The position numbers and the translations under genes are program-made. From Phycisphaerales bacterium (GTDB taxonomy: Bacteria; Planctomycetota; Phycisphaerae; Phycisphaerales; UBA1924), in NCBI GenBank assembly GCA_028279375.1, contig JANQNW010000009.1, positions 62,001 to 126,000 of the forward strand: a stretch of DNA of 64,000 nt, in the 5' to 3' direction. Below, in pieces: positions 1-8,653 of the stretch. Numbering within the stretch: the first letter of the stretch is position 1; each line of letters starts with the position of its first letter. Below the pieces are notes generated by a model. That model did no database searches. It was not told the DNA's origin and worked only from the letters and a program-made list of their open reading frames with translations.

Positions 1-1243
1 CCTCGCCAGTGACCTTGTGCAGCGTGTCGCCGGTCTCGCGACGCGGATCATCGCCAAAGCGCGCGATGACGAAGACCTGGTCATTCTCGGCCCACTCGCC
101 TGAGATCTTCCGAGCGGCCGGTTTCTTTGCCGGGACGAAGCTCTCGCTGGGCGTCCACAGCGGAACGCCGTCATCGGACACCCCAGTCTGAGCGAATGAG
201 AGCGGCGAATAGAAATCCGCCTCCGCGCCGCGATTCCAGGCGCCCGAGCTCAGGATCACGAGCGCCGTAATCGTGCAGACGACGATCGTGTCAATAAACG
301 GCTCGAGCCCAGCGACCACGGCCTCTCGCACCGGCTCATGCGTCTTCGCCGCCGAGTGGGCGATCGGAGACGATCCCTGGCCGGCTTCACTCGAGAAGAG
401 TGCGCGCTTCATGCCCCAGAGGAACGCATAGCCCCAGGCGCCGCCGATGAACGCGCCCTCCGCCTCCAGCGTGCTGAACGCCGAGGTCACGATCAGGACG
501 AGCATGTCGGGGATCATCCCGAACTTCAGGATCAGCACGTACAGCGCCGCGGCCAAATACATCAGGCACATGAATGGCACAAGACGGCCGGCGACGGCGC
601 CGATGCGCTTGATGCCGCCGATGATAACCGCGCCGGTGATGAGCGCGAGGACGATTCCGGTCAGCACCGTCGGCACGCTGTTGTTCGTCGAGGCGTGTGT
701 CACCTGGGCGACATTCCATGACTGGAACATGTTGCCGCCAGTGATGGCCGAGATGAGCAGCGTGATGACGAAGATCCCGCCGACGATCTTGCCGATCGGG
801 GCCAGACCCATCTTCGCGAATCCCTTGGACGCGACGAACATCGGACCGCCGTGCGGATTCGAGGGGTCGTCGGTGTTGCGATAGATCATCGACAGGGAGA
901 CTTCGGTGGTCTTGAGGGCCATTCCTGCAAGGCCGATCATCCACATCCAGAAAACCGCGCCGGGACCGCCCAAGGCGATCGCGAGCGCAACGCCGCCGAT
1001 GTTTCCAAGACCGACGGTTGCGGAGAGAGCCGCCGAGAGGGCCTGGAAGTGGTTGATTGCGCCGGGATCGTCCTTGTCGTCGTACTTGCCTCGTGTGACC
1101 GCGACGCCGTGCGTCAAAGCCCGGTACTGGCAGAACCCGCTCCAGAAGGTGAAGAGAACTCCCACGCCCAGAACGACGTAGAGGGCATAGTCATGCCAGA
1201 TGACCGAGTTAATGCGTTCCAGAAAAGCGTCGAGTTGTTCCAT
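1..1243 (-). CDS. Sodium:alanine symporter, AGCS family (C-terminus lies outside the window)
   Basis: Secondary transporter that imports alanine or glycine with sodium across the inner membrane. The frame starts at ATG 1243 and runs open off the left edge, giving 414 visible codons. Two family hallmarks are present: GNIGGVALAIALGGPGA near residue 75, and SSEAGQGSSPIAHSAAKT followed by a FIDTIVVCT segment around residues 290-330. Hydrophobic segments alternate as in a multi-spanning permease. After the last recognisable helix there is a hydrophilic stretch (about 345-414), longer than I expect in small AGCS proteins, so an extra soluble domain may follow. A GGAG lies 7 nt before the start. It is divergent from the unknown gene at 1503. 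Substrate is inferred from the family only. Confidence 0.93.
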   Translation of the reverse strand, partial: MEQLDAFLERINSVIWHDYALYVVLGVGVLFTFWSGFCQYRALTHGVAVTRGKYDDKDDPGAINHFQALSAALSATVGLGNIGGVALAIALGGPGAVFWMWMIGLAGMALKTTEVSLSMIYRNTDDPSNPHGGPMFVASKGFAKMGLAPIGKIVGGIFVITLLISAITGGNMFQSWNVAQVTHASTNNSVPTVLTGIVLALITGAVIIGGIKRIGAVAGRLVPFMCLMYLAAALYVLILKFGMIPDMLVLIVTSAFSTLEAEGAFIGGAWGYAFLWGMKRALFSSEAGQGSSPIAHSAAKTHEPVREAVVAGLEPFIDTIVVCTITALVILSSGAWNRGAEADFYSPLSFAQTGVSDDGVPLWTPSESFVPAKKPAARKISGEWAENDQVFVIARFGDDPRRETGDTLHKVTGE

Positions 1244-1364
1244 GGGTACTCCGTGGGAGGCCGTCTCAGCCGGGGGAATCGCGTGCGGGACGATCATCAA
1301 CGTTCCGTGACCATTCCGCAAGGTGAAGATCGGCTCTGCGGGCTGAGACGCCCGATTGTCATCG

Positions 1365-1391
1365 GAACTGATGAGGCGAACGCCTCAGTTC
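1365..1391 (-). promoter_or_regulatory. Hairpin in the leader of the symporter gene
   Basis: GAACTGA (1365-1371) and TCAGTTC (1385-1391) form a 7-bp stem; inside it GAGGCG and CGCCTC also mirror each other. It lies about 120 bp before the symporter start, between two divergent genes. It could be an RNA hairpin or a DNA-binding site. No known riboswitch consensus was recognised. The rest of 1244-1502 shows no other clear element. Confidence 0.25.
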
Positions 1392-1502
1392 GGCGCCGAT
1401 CGACGAGCCACGCTGACCTCAGGCGACGACCTGTGCCGATCTAGGGAAGAATCATCCGGGCGGCGACCGCGTGACATCTCCGGCGCCGCGACGAATCGCT
1501 GC

Positions 1503-2594
1503 ATGCCACACTCCGAGATCGACAAGACGATCAATCGCAAGGTGCTGGGAGAGTTCTCGTTCCCGCTGGGTGTTTCGCCTCTAGACGAGGTCGAGCCGCG
1601 TCAGGGATGCACTGTGGAGTTCGAACCCGCGGATGGCGGAGACGAAGGCGGTCTCGAGGAGTGGCCCGACAGGTACGCCTTCGACATCGTGATCACCTCA
1701 AGCCGCCTCGAGCCGCTGTGCCGCTCGCTCTTCACGCTTCTGCCTTCGCGCGTCTACCCGATCCTCGATGTCCTGGGCAATGACGCCTATCGAGAGGTTG
1801 ATCCCTACATCTCGTTCGACCTGATCGGATTCGATCGATTCATCGATGAAGTCGCGCGTCATCGTGACTGGTTCTACGAGGACGGCCTCGTCGGCTTCGG
1901 CGCGATGGGCATCGATCCATTCATCTACATCTTCGTCGATGAACACAAGATCGTGACGATTCGCGTCGAGACGCAGTTGCGCGAGCGTGTCGAGGAGATC
2001 CTCTCGGCCTTCGATGTCGAGATCATCCCCGAGCCTGTGGGCGTGGACTCAGCGGTGCACGAGCATGTGTCCGTGCTCGTGGCGCCGCCCGAGAAGCCCG
2101 AACTCATGAGCGCCGAGGAGATCATCGAGAGCCTTCAGGATGCGTGGCGACTGAAGCTCAATATCGATCCTGCGACGAACCTCGACGAGCGGGGAGCCGA
2201 TCTCGGCGTGACCTGCTGGCGCTGTCTTGTCAGGCTCGAAGGGGCCGGCGAGGAGACGTCTTATCTCGAGGTCGATCTGACAGCGCCGACGATGGAGATC
2301 GCGCGCCAGATGTCGATGACGGAAGCCGTCGCCTCGCGCGAGCACACGAACGGCGTGTACGAGCCGGCGCCGGCGACATCTGCAGAATCAACGAACGATG
2401 GATCTGAAGAGATCGGCGAGGACGACACCGAGCCCGAGGAGTGGCTGGATCTTCTGCTTGTCTCTGCGGAGCGCGTCACGCCGGACGAGTTCGTGCAGTT
2501 GCTCAAGCACAACGGTGTCGAGACCGAAGGTGTTGATCCCGCGGAGCTGCGCCTGGATGTAAAGGTGTACGCGACGCGCAAGCTCGCGCCGTAG
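1503..2594 (+). CDS. Unknown acidic cytoplasmic protein
   Basis: Not recognised. The 363-residue protein starts at ATG 1503 (MPHSEIDKTI); the frame is open further upstream, but the upstream translation is arginine-rich and lacks coding character. There is no signal peptide or membrane segment. The first 200 residues look like an alpha/beta fold with many short hydrophobic strands. Residues around 285-305 are a strongly acidic linker, followed by a small helical end with an EEWLDLLLV motif. It ends 7 bp before the convergent anti-sigma kinase gene. It has no strong ribosome binding site. Function cannot be assigned; good codon composition and length support a real gene. Confidence 0.7.
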   Translation: MPHSEIDKTINRKVLGEFSFPLGVSPLDEVEPRQGCTVEFEPADGGDEGGLEEWPDRYAFDIVITSSRLEPLCRSLFTLLPSRVYPILDVLGNDAYREVDPYISFDLIGFDRFIDEVARHRDWFYEDGLVGFGAMGIDPFIYIFVDEHKIVTIRVETQLRERVEEILSAFDVEIIPEPVGVDSAVHEHVSVLVAPPEKPELMSAEEIIESLQDAWRLKLNIDPATNLDERGADLGVTCWRCLVRLEGAGEETSYLEVDLTAPTMEIARQMSMTEAVASREHTNGVYEPAPATSAESTNDGSEEIGEDDTEPEEWLDLLLVSAERVTPDEFVQLLKHNGVETEGVDPAELRLDVKVYATRKLAP

Positions 2595-2601
2595 CGCTCA
2601 G

Positions 2602-3042
2602 CTATCTCGTCTCAGCGCTGAACTCATATCGCATCTGGATCGAGTTGCCCTGGTCGTTGAATGCGACCTCGGTCATGTACGCCCGGATGAGCATGATGCC
2701 GCGTCCGGAGGGGATCTCCAGATTCGCATCGAGCGTTGGGTCGGGGACATCCTCCGGATCGAAGCCGGGGCCTTGGTCGGTGATGCTGATCGCGACCTCG
2801 TGGGGCTTCACCTTCCATGAGACCTGGATCGGCTTGTCGGGAAGCTCCTTGTGACCGTGCCTGAATGCGTTGACGACGCCTTCTTCGAATGCGAGTCTGA
2901 TTGCGAAGATGGATGCGCCGTCAAAACGCTGCCGCTCGAGCGCCGCGAGAAGCGCCTTCTCCGCCTGCTCGATCTGCTCCCGCTCATTGAAGAGCTCGAA
3001 GCTGGCTTCATCAGGCGCAGCGGCAGGCGACGGTTGATTCAT
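2602..3042 (-). CDS. Anti-sigma regulatory factor, RsbW/SpoIIAB-type serine kinase
   Basis: Small GHKL-fold ATPase of 146 residues, the size of RsbW and SpoIIAB. Visible ATP-binding boxes are the N box (EEGVVNAFRHG, residues 53-63), the G1 box (TDQGPGF, 88-94) and the G2 box (SGRGIMLIR, 112-120). In known partner-switching systems such a kinase binds a sigma factor or another output protein and phosphorylates a STAS antagonist. The STAS gene lies immediately upstream on the same strand (112-bp gap), so the two probably act as a pair. No sigma-factor gene is adjacent, so the target is unknown. Confidence 0.9.
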   Translation of the reverse strand: MNQPSPAAAPDEASFELFNEREQIEQAEKALLAALERQRFDGASIFAIRLAFEEGVVNAFRHGHKELPDKPIQVSWKVKPHEVAISITDQGPGFDPEDVPDPTLDANLEIPSGRGIMLIRAYMTEVAFNDQGNSIQMRYEFSAETR

Positions 3043-3154
3043 GGGTCGAAGTGTCTGGCGGTTCTCAGCAGGGAGCGCCGCGGGCGATCACGGCCCGAAG
3101 CGTGAACACTGATCGTGCGCAGACGCGAATGGGGCGGCTGCGATCAGGTTGCGG

Positions 3155-3511
3155 CTAGAAGGCCGACATGGCCTCGGACGTCGTGTCGTGAATCTGGAAA
3201 AGCTTGTTCAGCTTCGTGATCACGAAGACCTCGTAGATCTGGGGATCGATATTGGCGAGACGGAGCTGCCCGTTCTTTCCCTTGACCTTGTTGTTGAGGG
3301 TGATCAGCGTGCCCAGCGCGGCGCTGGAGAGGTGATCAACGTTCGAGAAGCTGATCAGGACATTCGGCTTGCCTTCGGCTTCGATGATCTCGGAGATCTC
3401 TTCGCCGATCTGCTGAATGTTCCCTTCGTCAAGGATGTTCCGATCGATGAACTCGACTTGATGAACATCGTTCTCTTTGCGTATGCGCAGACGCGACTCA
3501 GCCGACGCCAT
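3155..3511 (-). CDS. STAS-domain anti-sigma factor antagonist (RsbV/SpoIIAA-like)
   Basis: A 118-residue single STAS domain. The segment NVDHLSSAALGTL (residues 57-69) holds the conserved phosphorylatable serine (Ser62 or Ser63) that follows the central strand in SpoIIAA and RsbV. AAGGAG sits 8 nt before ATG 3511, which fixes the start. It is the first gene of a two-gene unit with the kinase at 2602-3042. In the expected cycle the unphosphorylated protein binds the kinase and releases its client; dephosphorylation would need a PP2C phosphatase, not present here. Family assignment is firm; the regulated process is unknown. Confidence 0.9.
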   Translation of the reverse strand: MASAESRLRIRKENDVHQVEFIDRNILDEGNIQQIGEEISEIIEAEGKPNVLISFSNVDHLSSAALGTLITLNNKVKGKNGQLRLANIDPQIYEVFVITKLNKLFQIHDTTSEAMSAF

Positions 3512-3604
3512 CAGGTCGTACTCCTTGCTCTGCGACCGAAGGCGCGACCACTTGGCGCCATGGGTCAGTCAAAGGAACACCGCCACGCTTCCGTGCGGCA
3601 GACG

Positions 3605-3630
3605 GCCGCAGCCACCGAAGCGGCTGCGGC
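3605..3630 (-). terminator. UUCG-capped hairpin between the secretin and STAS genes
   Basis: On the minus strand, GCCGCAGCC and GGCTGCGGC pair perfectly. Two further pairs extend the stem to 11 bp around a UUCG tetraloop. It lies about 80 bp past the secretin stop and 95 bp before the STAS start. There is no T-run, so it is either a factor-dependent terminator, an mRNA 3'-end stabiliser, or a leader element of the STAS transcript. Confidence 0.45.
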
Positions 3631-3708
3631 GCGACAGTATAGCGATGTCGGGTCCGGGGCGGCGCGGGCTGTTGGGCCTCCCCACAGAAGCGTGACGCCT
3701 GGGATCGA

Positions 3709-6700
3709 TCAGAAGTTGGATGAGAAGCCGTTCTGCAGTGAGTCGAGCAGACCCGGGAAGTTCTTCTCTTCCTCCTCGCTCTGGATGATGATCGTCGGCT
3801 TGACGAGGATGAAGAGCGTGGACTCTTCCTTCGACTCGACGCGATTCGTGAAGAATCGGTTGAGGATCGGAATCTTACTGAGCACGGGCACGCCGGATTC
3901 GACCTCGACCTCCGTCGTCAGGCGCTGACCACCGATGAGCAGCGTGCCGCGATCCGGGATCGTGGCGCCTGTCGAGATGGAGGTGACCTGCACGATCGGA
4001 AGATCGAACTCGCCCGTGACGGGCTCGGAGCCGACGCTGACGTTGGCGCCGCCACCGGTCTGGGCGACGACTTCCGCGGTCGCGAACTCCACGACTTCCG
4101 CAACGGCCGTCTGCACCGTCAGCGTGACGTAGCGGCGATCCGCCGAGACGACGCCTTCGAGCGCGAGCGTGAAGCCTGAGTTCACAACATCGACTTCTGG
4201 ATCGAACGCGACCGAGTTCGTTCCGACGATCGGATTGAGATCCGAGACGAACGCCTGCTGCGTCGTGACGAAGATGTTCGCGGCGTGACCATTCGTGAAC
4301 GTCAGTCGCGGCGCCGTCAGCGTGACAGAGCGGCGATCCGCCTGCGTGGCCTCGATGAGGAAGTCCACCTGGATGTCATCGAGGAAGGTCCCAGCCACAC
4401 CGAGGGCGGGCGAGAGCGCGAGGATCTCGGTCGCAAAGCTCGAGGTGATCAGGTTCTCCGAGATGACGTTGCTGTTCTGCTGGAAGGGGATGATCGACGT
4501 GTTGTCCGGCGCCGTGGCGACGTACTCGACAGGACCGAGGTCGACGGTCGGCGGCGTCTGCGCATCACCCGGATCGACAAGGAAGAAGTCGTTGACGGCG
4601 CCGTTTCGCGCCTGGTTGGTCGTCGGGAAGAAGCTCGGCACGAGATCCGTCGGAAGCAGCGAACTGCGGCCGCTCGACGCGGTGAGCAGGTTGCCGAAGA
4701 TCTCCTGCTGCTCCTGCGCGTCGCGATACTGACTGTTGTTGGCGTTGAAGATGATGTCGAGATCGAAACCGATCTGCTCGAAGAAGTCCTGATTGACGAT
4801 CAGGAAGCGCGTCTCGACGTTGATCTGGATCTGACGCACTTCACGAAGTTGGCGGAGCAGACCGCTGATCGAGCGGTGATTGCGGGCCGTGTTCGTGATG
4901 ATGAAGTTGTCGTTCAGCTCCTGGATGATCCCGGTGTCGCCGCCGTTGTCGCGCCAACCCTCGAAATCGACATTTGTCTGGATGATCTCGACGAGCTGAT
5001 CGCGAAGCTCCTCCTTGGTGAGGCGATCGCCTTCGCCTTCACCCTCGTCCTGGAAGATGCTGCCGCCGCTGCCGCCGTCAGACTGGTTCAGGACAGAGTC
5101 GAGATCCAGGCGCGGATAGTCGCGGAAGCTCGGAATCTGGAAGAGCAGATCTCGCACGTCGTAGATGACGACGAACGTGTTCTGGCGGAGGGCTTCGTCG
5201 GATGCGACCACGAGGATGCCGTCGTTCACCGCCCAGTTGGCGCGGCTGAACGTGTCGGGGCTCACCTTGGCCAGCAGGCGGTCAAGGACGACACCGGCGG
5301 GCATGGGCTCGGGGAGATTGAGCGTGACGAGCGTGTCGCGATCGACGCCGATGTCCTCGAGGGAGTCCCAGTCGATGTCCAGACTCAGGTTCGTGATTTG
5401 AGCAAAGAACTCCATCACGTCTTCGAGCGTGTTGTCGGTGAATGACGCGGGGATGCGCTTCGTGTCGAGTTCGGCGTGCACGCGTCGGTCCGCGGCGGAC
5501 TCGGAGAACGCAGTGGGCTCGCCACGACGGAAGCTGAGCTCCGGCCAGTCATTTGGATACTCGATCAGCTCATCCGGGAAGACGAGCAGCTCCTGCGTGT
5601 TCACGGACTCCCGCGCATAGCTGAGACTCTTCTCACGCTGCAGTCGGTCCCACTCTCGGAAGATCGTGAGGTCGCGAAGCGTGTCCTTGAGAAGCAGGCC
5701 CGCGGGATTCTGCGGATCGAGGAAGAGAATCTGATCGACGACCTGCAGGGCCTCTTCGTATTTCTGCTCGAGCTCGAGTGCGCGGACTCGGTTCAGCGCC
5801 TCGTTGATCTTGTCGCGCTTCTCCTGCTCCTGGCGGCGCTTCTGCTCCTGCGCTTCAGCGGCGAGTCGCGTTTCGCGCTCTTCAATCTCGCGAATGCGGA
5901 TCGACTCCTCTTCTTGGCGGATCTGATCGACGAGCGCCTGCTGGGCGCCGAGGCGTCGATTGAACTCGTCCTCGGAGAGCATGTTTCGGATGTCCGTCAG
6001 GCGGACGCGCGCCTGAGCCGCGAGGTTGCGAGCGCGCTCGGTGTCGCCGGCGCTCAGCGCCTGGCGTGATTCAGTCAGGAAGTTCTCGAACTCGGCGAGC
6101 GCCTGATCGCGAACGATCTCGCGAATATTGAGCTCTTCACCGAGCAGGTCGCCGCCGGCCTGCTGCAGGAGCACATTGATCTCGACGATTCGATCCGCGG
6201 AGCGCGTGGCGTCAGCCTCGCTGACGTAGCGCCGGTAGGCGTCGGTGATCTGGGTGTACTTCTCAAGGGCCTCGCTGTAGGCGCCGCCCTCGAAGGCGCG
6301 ATCAGCTTCGGCGAGGATGCGCTGGGCGTCGAACTGAAGGGCCTCGAAGAAGAGATCCTCGTCGCTCCTGCCGTCGTCGGCGTCCTGAGCGTCGTCGTCG
6401 AGATCGACGAACTCCTCATCGTCGTCATCACCGACAGGATCATCCTGGTCGTTGATGGTCCCGGGCTGCATCATGCCGAATGCGACGAAGTCGGTGTCGA
6501 ATGGACGACCGCGCGTCTGCTCGAGCTCGCCGATGCGCTGGCGATAGCGCTCGAGCACGCGATGCTGATCGGGGCTGAGCTCAACGCCGGAGTCGTAGAC
6601 GCGCTCGAAGCCGGACTTGGACTCGGCGTAGCGGCCTGCGTCGAAGTCGAGAATCGCGCCCTCGAGCGTCGTCTCGATCATCGGCTGAAGCTCGAGCTTC

Positions 6701-7113
6701 ATGATCTCGGCTTCCTGCCGGATGCTCGACGCCTCGGCGCGCTGATCGGCGTCAGCGTCATCCGCCATCAGGACTGCGTCGTAATGGCGCTCCGCCATGC
6801 GAATGTCGCCGCGCTCAATGGCGAGCCATGATTTCTGCAGAGAAATCTCATTCGGATTGGCGAACTTCAGACGATTCTCAATCGCCGTGAGCAACTCGAA
6901 CGCGCGCTCGCGATCGTCGCGATCCATCTCGTTGCGATCGAGATCGATCAGGAGCGACTTCGCTCGGATGAGTTCACCGGCTTGCAGATAGGTCGCCGCC
7001 TGGGAGAGGTCTTCAGTCGGACTCGCCGTCGCTGATGTTGCGGGAATCAAGAGTGCGAGGGCGATCGCTCCAACCACTTTGAAGGGTCGGAGTCTTGGCG
7101 TCCTGGTCGGCAT
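3709..7113 (-). CDS. Large secretin (GspD/PilQ-type outer-membrane channel) with a long helical N-terminal region
   Basis: Outer-membrane gate protein of type II secretion or type IV pili. The last 210 of 1134 residues are a secretin domain: LTAPRLTFTNGHAANIFVT, then a GTLLIGGQR strand and VPVLSKIPILNRFFTNR, the typical secretin signature near residue 1070. Start M 7113 (MPTRTPRLRPF) gives a good signal peptide ending near ATSATA and has CTGGAG upstream; the TTG at 7137 is less likely. Residues 35-500 are TPR-like helices, a very acidic linker near 230-260, and a glutamate/arginine-rich coiled coil. N-domain-like folds follow near 570-800. The protein is much longer than common GspD (about 650-700). 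No ATPase or inner-membrane platform gene is adjacent. Confidence 0.93.
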   Translation of the reverse strand: MPTRTPRLRPFKVVGAIALALLIPATSATASPTEDLSQAATYLQAGELIRAKSLLIDLDRNEMDRDDRERAFELLTAIENRLKFANPNEISLQKSWLAIERGDIRMAERHYDAVLMADDADADQRAEASSIRQEAEIMKLELQPMIETTLEGAILDFDAGRYAESKSGFERVYDSGVELSPDQHRVLERYRQRIGELEQTRGRPFDTDFVAFGMMQPGTINDQDDPVGDDDDEEFVDLDDDAQDADDGRSDEDLFFEALQFDAQRILAEADRAFEGGAYSEALEKYTQITDAYRRYVSEADATRSADRIVEINVLLQQAGGDLLGEELNIREIVRDQALAEFENFLTESRQALSAGDTERARNLAAQARVRLTDIRNMLSEDEFNRRLGAQQALVDQIRQEEESIRIREIEERETRLAAEAQEQKRRQEQEKRDKINEALNRVRALELEQKYEEALQVVDQILFLDPQNPAGLLLKDTLRDLTIFREWDRLQREKSLSYARESVNTQELLVFPDELIEYPNDWPELSFRRGEPTAFSESAADRRVHAELDTKRIPASFTDNTLEDVMEFFAQITNLSLDIDWDSLEDIGVDRDTLVTLNLPEPMPAGVVLDRLLAKVSPDTFSRANWAVNDGILVVASDEALRQNTFVVIYDVRDLLFQIPSFRDYPRLDLDSVLNQSDGGSGGSIFQDEGEGEGDRLTKEELRDQLVEIIQTNVDFEGWRDNGGDTGIIQELNDNFIITNTARNHRSISGLLRQLREVRQIQINVETRFLIVNQDFFEQIGFDLDIIFNANNSQYRDAQEQQEIFGNLLTASSGRSSLLPTDLVPSFFPTTNQARNGAVNDFFLVDPGDAQTPPTVDLGPVEYVATAPDNTSIIPFQQNSNVISENLITSSFATEILALSPALGVAGTFLDDIQVDFLIEATQADRRSVTLTAPRLTFTNGHAANIFVTTQQAFVSDLNPIVGTNSVAFDPEVDVVNSGFTLALEGVVSADRRYVTLTVQTAVAEVVEFATAEVVAQTGGGANVSVGSEPVTGEFDLPIVQVTSISTGATIPDRGTLLIGGQRLTTEVEVESGVPVLSKIPILNRFFTNRVESKEESTLFILVKPTIIIQSEEEEKNFPGLLDSLQNGFSSNF

Positions 7114-7374
7114 GCCGGCTCTCCAGAGGTAAGACAAGCGCGCGAAGGCGTCGAACTATCTGTATTCGCACGACTTGCGCGCGATCTGCACAACAGGAAT
7201 GGGGCCGATGGCCCATGCGCCGCAAAGAAAGCGCGCGGCGCGGTCGGAACATATCGCCCGTATATTGGTCACGCAACCCGGAGTCGGTTCCGACGAATCA
7301 CCGGGATGACTTCGAAAGCGGCTTGAATTGGGGTTTTTGCTCTGGCGCGATCACGCCCAGATCGCCAACGTTCC

Positions 7375-8571
7375 TCAGGTGGCTTCGAGCGGACGGCGCG
7401 TCTGCATCATCTGCACGAAAGCGTCGAAGAGATACGACGCATCATGTGGCCCTGGGCTCGCCTCAGGATGGTGCTGCACGCCGAAAACGGGCTTGTCCCG
7501 CAGCCGGAAGCCACAGATCACGCCGTCATTGAGATGGATATGGGTCGGATCACCCCCGGCCGCCTCGAGCGACGCTGGGTCCACCGCGAATCCATGATTC
7601 TGGCTCGTGATCTCGACGCGCCCCGTCAGCAGGTTCTTCACAGGCTGATTCGCTCCGCGATGCCCGAACTTCAGCTTGTAGGTCTCTGCGCCCGCCGCGA
7701 GAGCGAGGAGCTGGAATCCAAGGCAGATTCCGAACGTCGGCACCATGCGATCCTCCGCGGCGCCGAGGAGCTCGCGGAGGACGCCCACGGTCGTCTCGAC
7801 CGCTGCCGGATCTCCGGGCCCGTTCGATATGAAGAGGCCATCGATTTCGCCAGCGTCGAACTTCGACTGGATTTCGCTCGCCGGCGTGTCCGGAGCGATG
7901 AGCGTCACGCGACAGCCCGTCTCGACGAGGTTCCTCAGGATGTTGCGCTTGGCGCCGCAATCGATCGCCAGCACGTGGAGCGCGTCGGCGTGCGTGGAAC
8001 GGACCCGGCTCCCAGGCCGCCAGTCGCCAAGATCGTCGCTCCAGGATTTCTCACCGGCGCCTGCCTCGGTGGCGAGATCCTGTCCGGCCATCGAAGGCGC
8101 TGAGCGCACCTGAGCAAGAAGCTCCTCATCGCTGAGCGTCGGATCGGAGCAGATGGCGCCTCGCATCGCGCCGGCGGTTCGGAGCCGGCGTGTCAGGGCG
8201 CGTGTATCGACTCCCGTCAGGCCGAGGATGCCCTCATCAGCCAGGTACTGAGTCAGCGTGCGCGTTGATCGCTGATTCGAAGGGCTTTCGACGAGCTCAC
8301 GCACGATGAATCCACTGACGCGCACGGCGCCTGACTCTGTGTCCTCATCATTAGAGCCGTAGACGCCGATCATCGGCGCCGTCATCGTGAGGATCTGGCC
8401 CGTGTAGGACGGATCCGTCAGCGACTCCTGATACCCGGTGAGCGCCGTATTGAAGACGACCTCGGCCGTCACGGCGCGGGCAGGCCTCGTCGCGCCGAAG
8501 CACTGGCCGCGAAAGATCGACCCGTCCTCGAGGACGAGGCGGCCGTCATGCTGTGTTGCGCTGGAAGACAT
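7375..8571 (-). CDS. carA: Carbamoyl-phosphate synthase small (glutaminase) subunit
   Basis: Hydrolyses glutamine to feed ammonia to the CarB subunit for pyrimidine and arginine synthesis. The 398-residue protein has the CarA N-terminal domain (LTGYQESLTDPSYTGQI, residues 44-60) and a class I glutamine amidotransferase domain with nucleophile Cys283 in FGICLGFQLLALA and the His/Glu pair in GVQHHPEASPG (about 364-374). The residue after the nucleophile glycine is Phe where many CarA proteins have His. An ATG at 8589 is excluded because the -10 box at 8579-8584 lies inside that extension. carB is not in the window. It is divergent from priA. Confidence 0.97.
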   Translation of the reverse strand: MSSSATQHDGRLVLEDGSIFRGQCFGATRPARAVTAEVVFNTALTGYQESLTDPSYTGQILTMTAPMIGVYGSNDEDTESGAVRVSGFIVRELVESPSNQRSTRTLTQYLADEGILGLTGVDTRALTRRLRTAGAMRGAICSDPTLSDEELLAQVRSAPSMAGQDLATEAGAGEKSWSDDLGDWRPGSRVRSTHADALHVLAIDCGAKRNILRNLVETGCRVTLIAPDTPASEIQSKFDAGEIDGLFISNGPGDPAAVETTVGVLRELLGAAEDRMVPTFGICLGFQLLALAAGAETYKLKFGHRGANQPVKNLLTGRVEITSQNHGFAVDPASLEAAGGDPTHIHLNDGVICGFRLRDKPVFGVQHHPEASPGPHDASYLFDAFVQMMQTRRPLEAT

Positions 8572-8578
8572 CGGCCAG

Positions 8579-8584
8579 AGTGTA
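8579..8584 (-). promoter_or_regulatory. -10 box of carA, leaderless spacing
   Basis: TACACT on the minus strand ends 7 nt before ATG 8571, so transcription should begin at or next to the start codon. A CGGACA lies 17 bp upstream as a partial -35. Confidence 0.6.
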
Positions 8585-8641
8585 GACATCGAGGAGAATC
8601 GTGTCCGGCGAGGATCCTCGATGGCGAGCGGGGTGTCGCGG

Positions 8642-8647
8642 TACGCT
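8642..8647 (+). promoter_or_regulatory. -10 box of priA, leaderless spacing
   Basis: TACGCT ends 6 nt before ATG 8654, supporting that ATG as the true start. No convincing -35 is visible. Confidence 0.5.
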
Positions 8648-8653
8648 CTGGAG

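Noticed and set aside
4285-5445. A 386-codon plus-strand frame within the secretin gene
   Set aside because: Antisense shadow; composition is Arg/Val/Asp-skewed as expected opposite GC-rich coding DNA, while the minus strand encodes clear secretin motifs.
7675-7740. CarA inactivated by Phe after the CysLeuGly nucleophile motif
   Set aside because: The nucleophile Cys and the His/Glu pair are intact; this position is not catalytic.
8438-8653. N-terminal extension of PriA into carA
   Set aside because: Low-complexity translation overlapping carA; the -10 box and the protein start fit ATG 8654.
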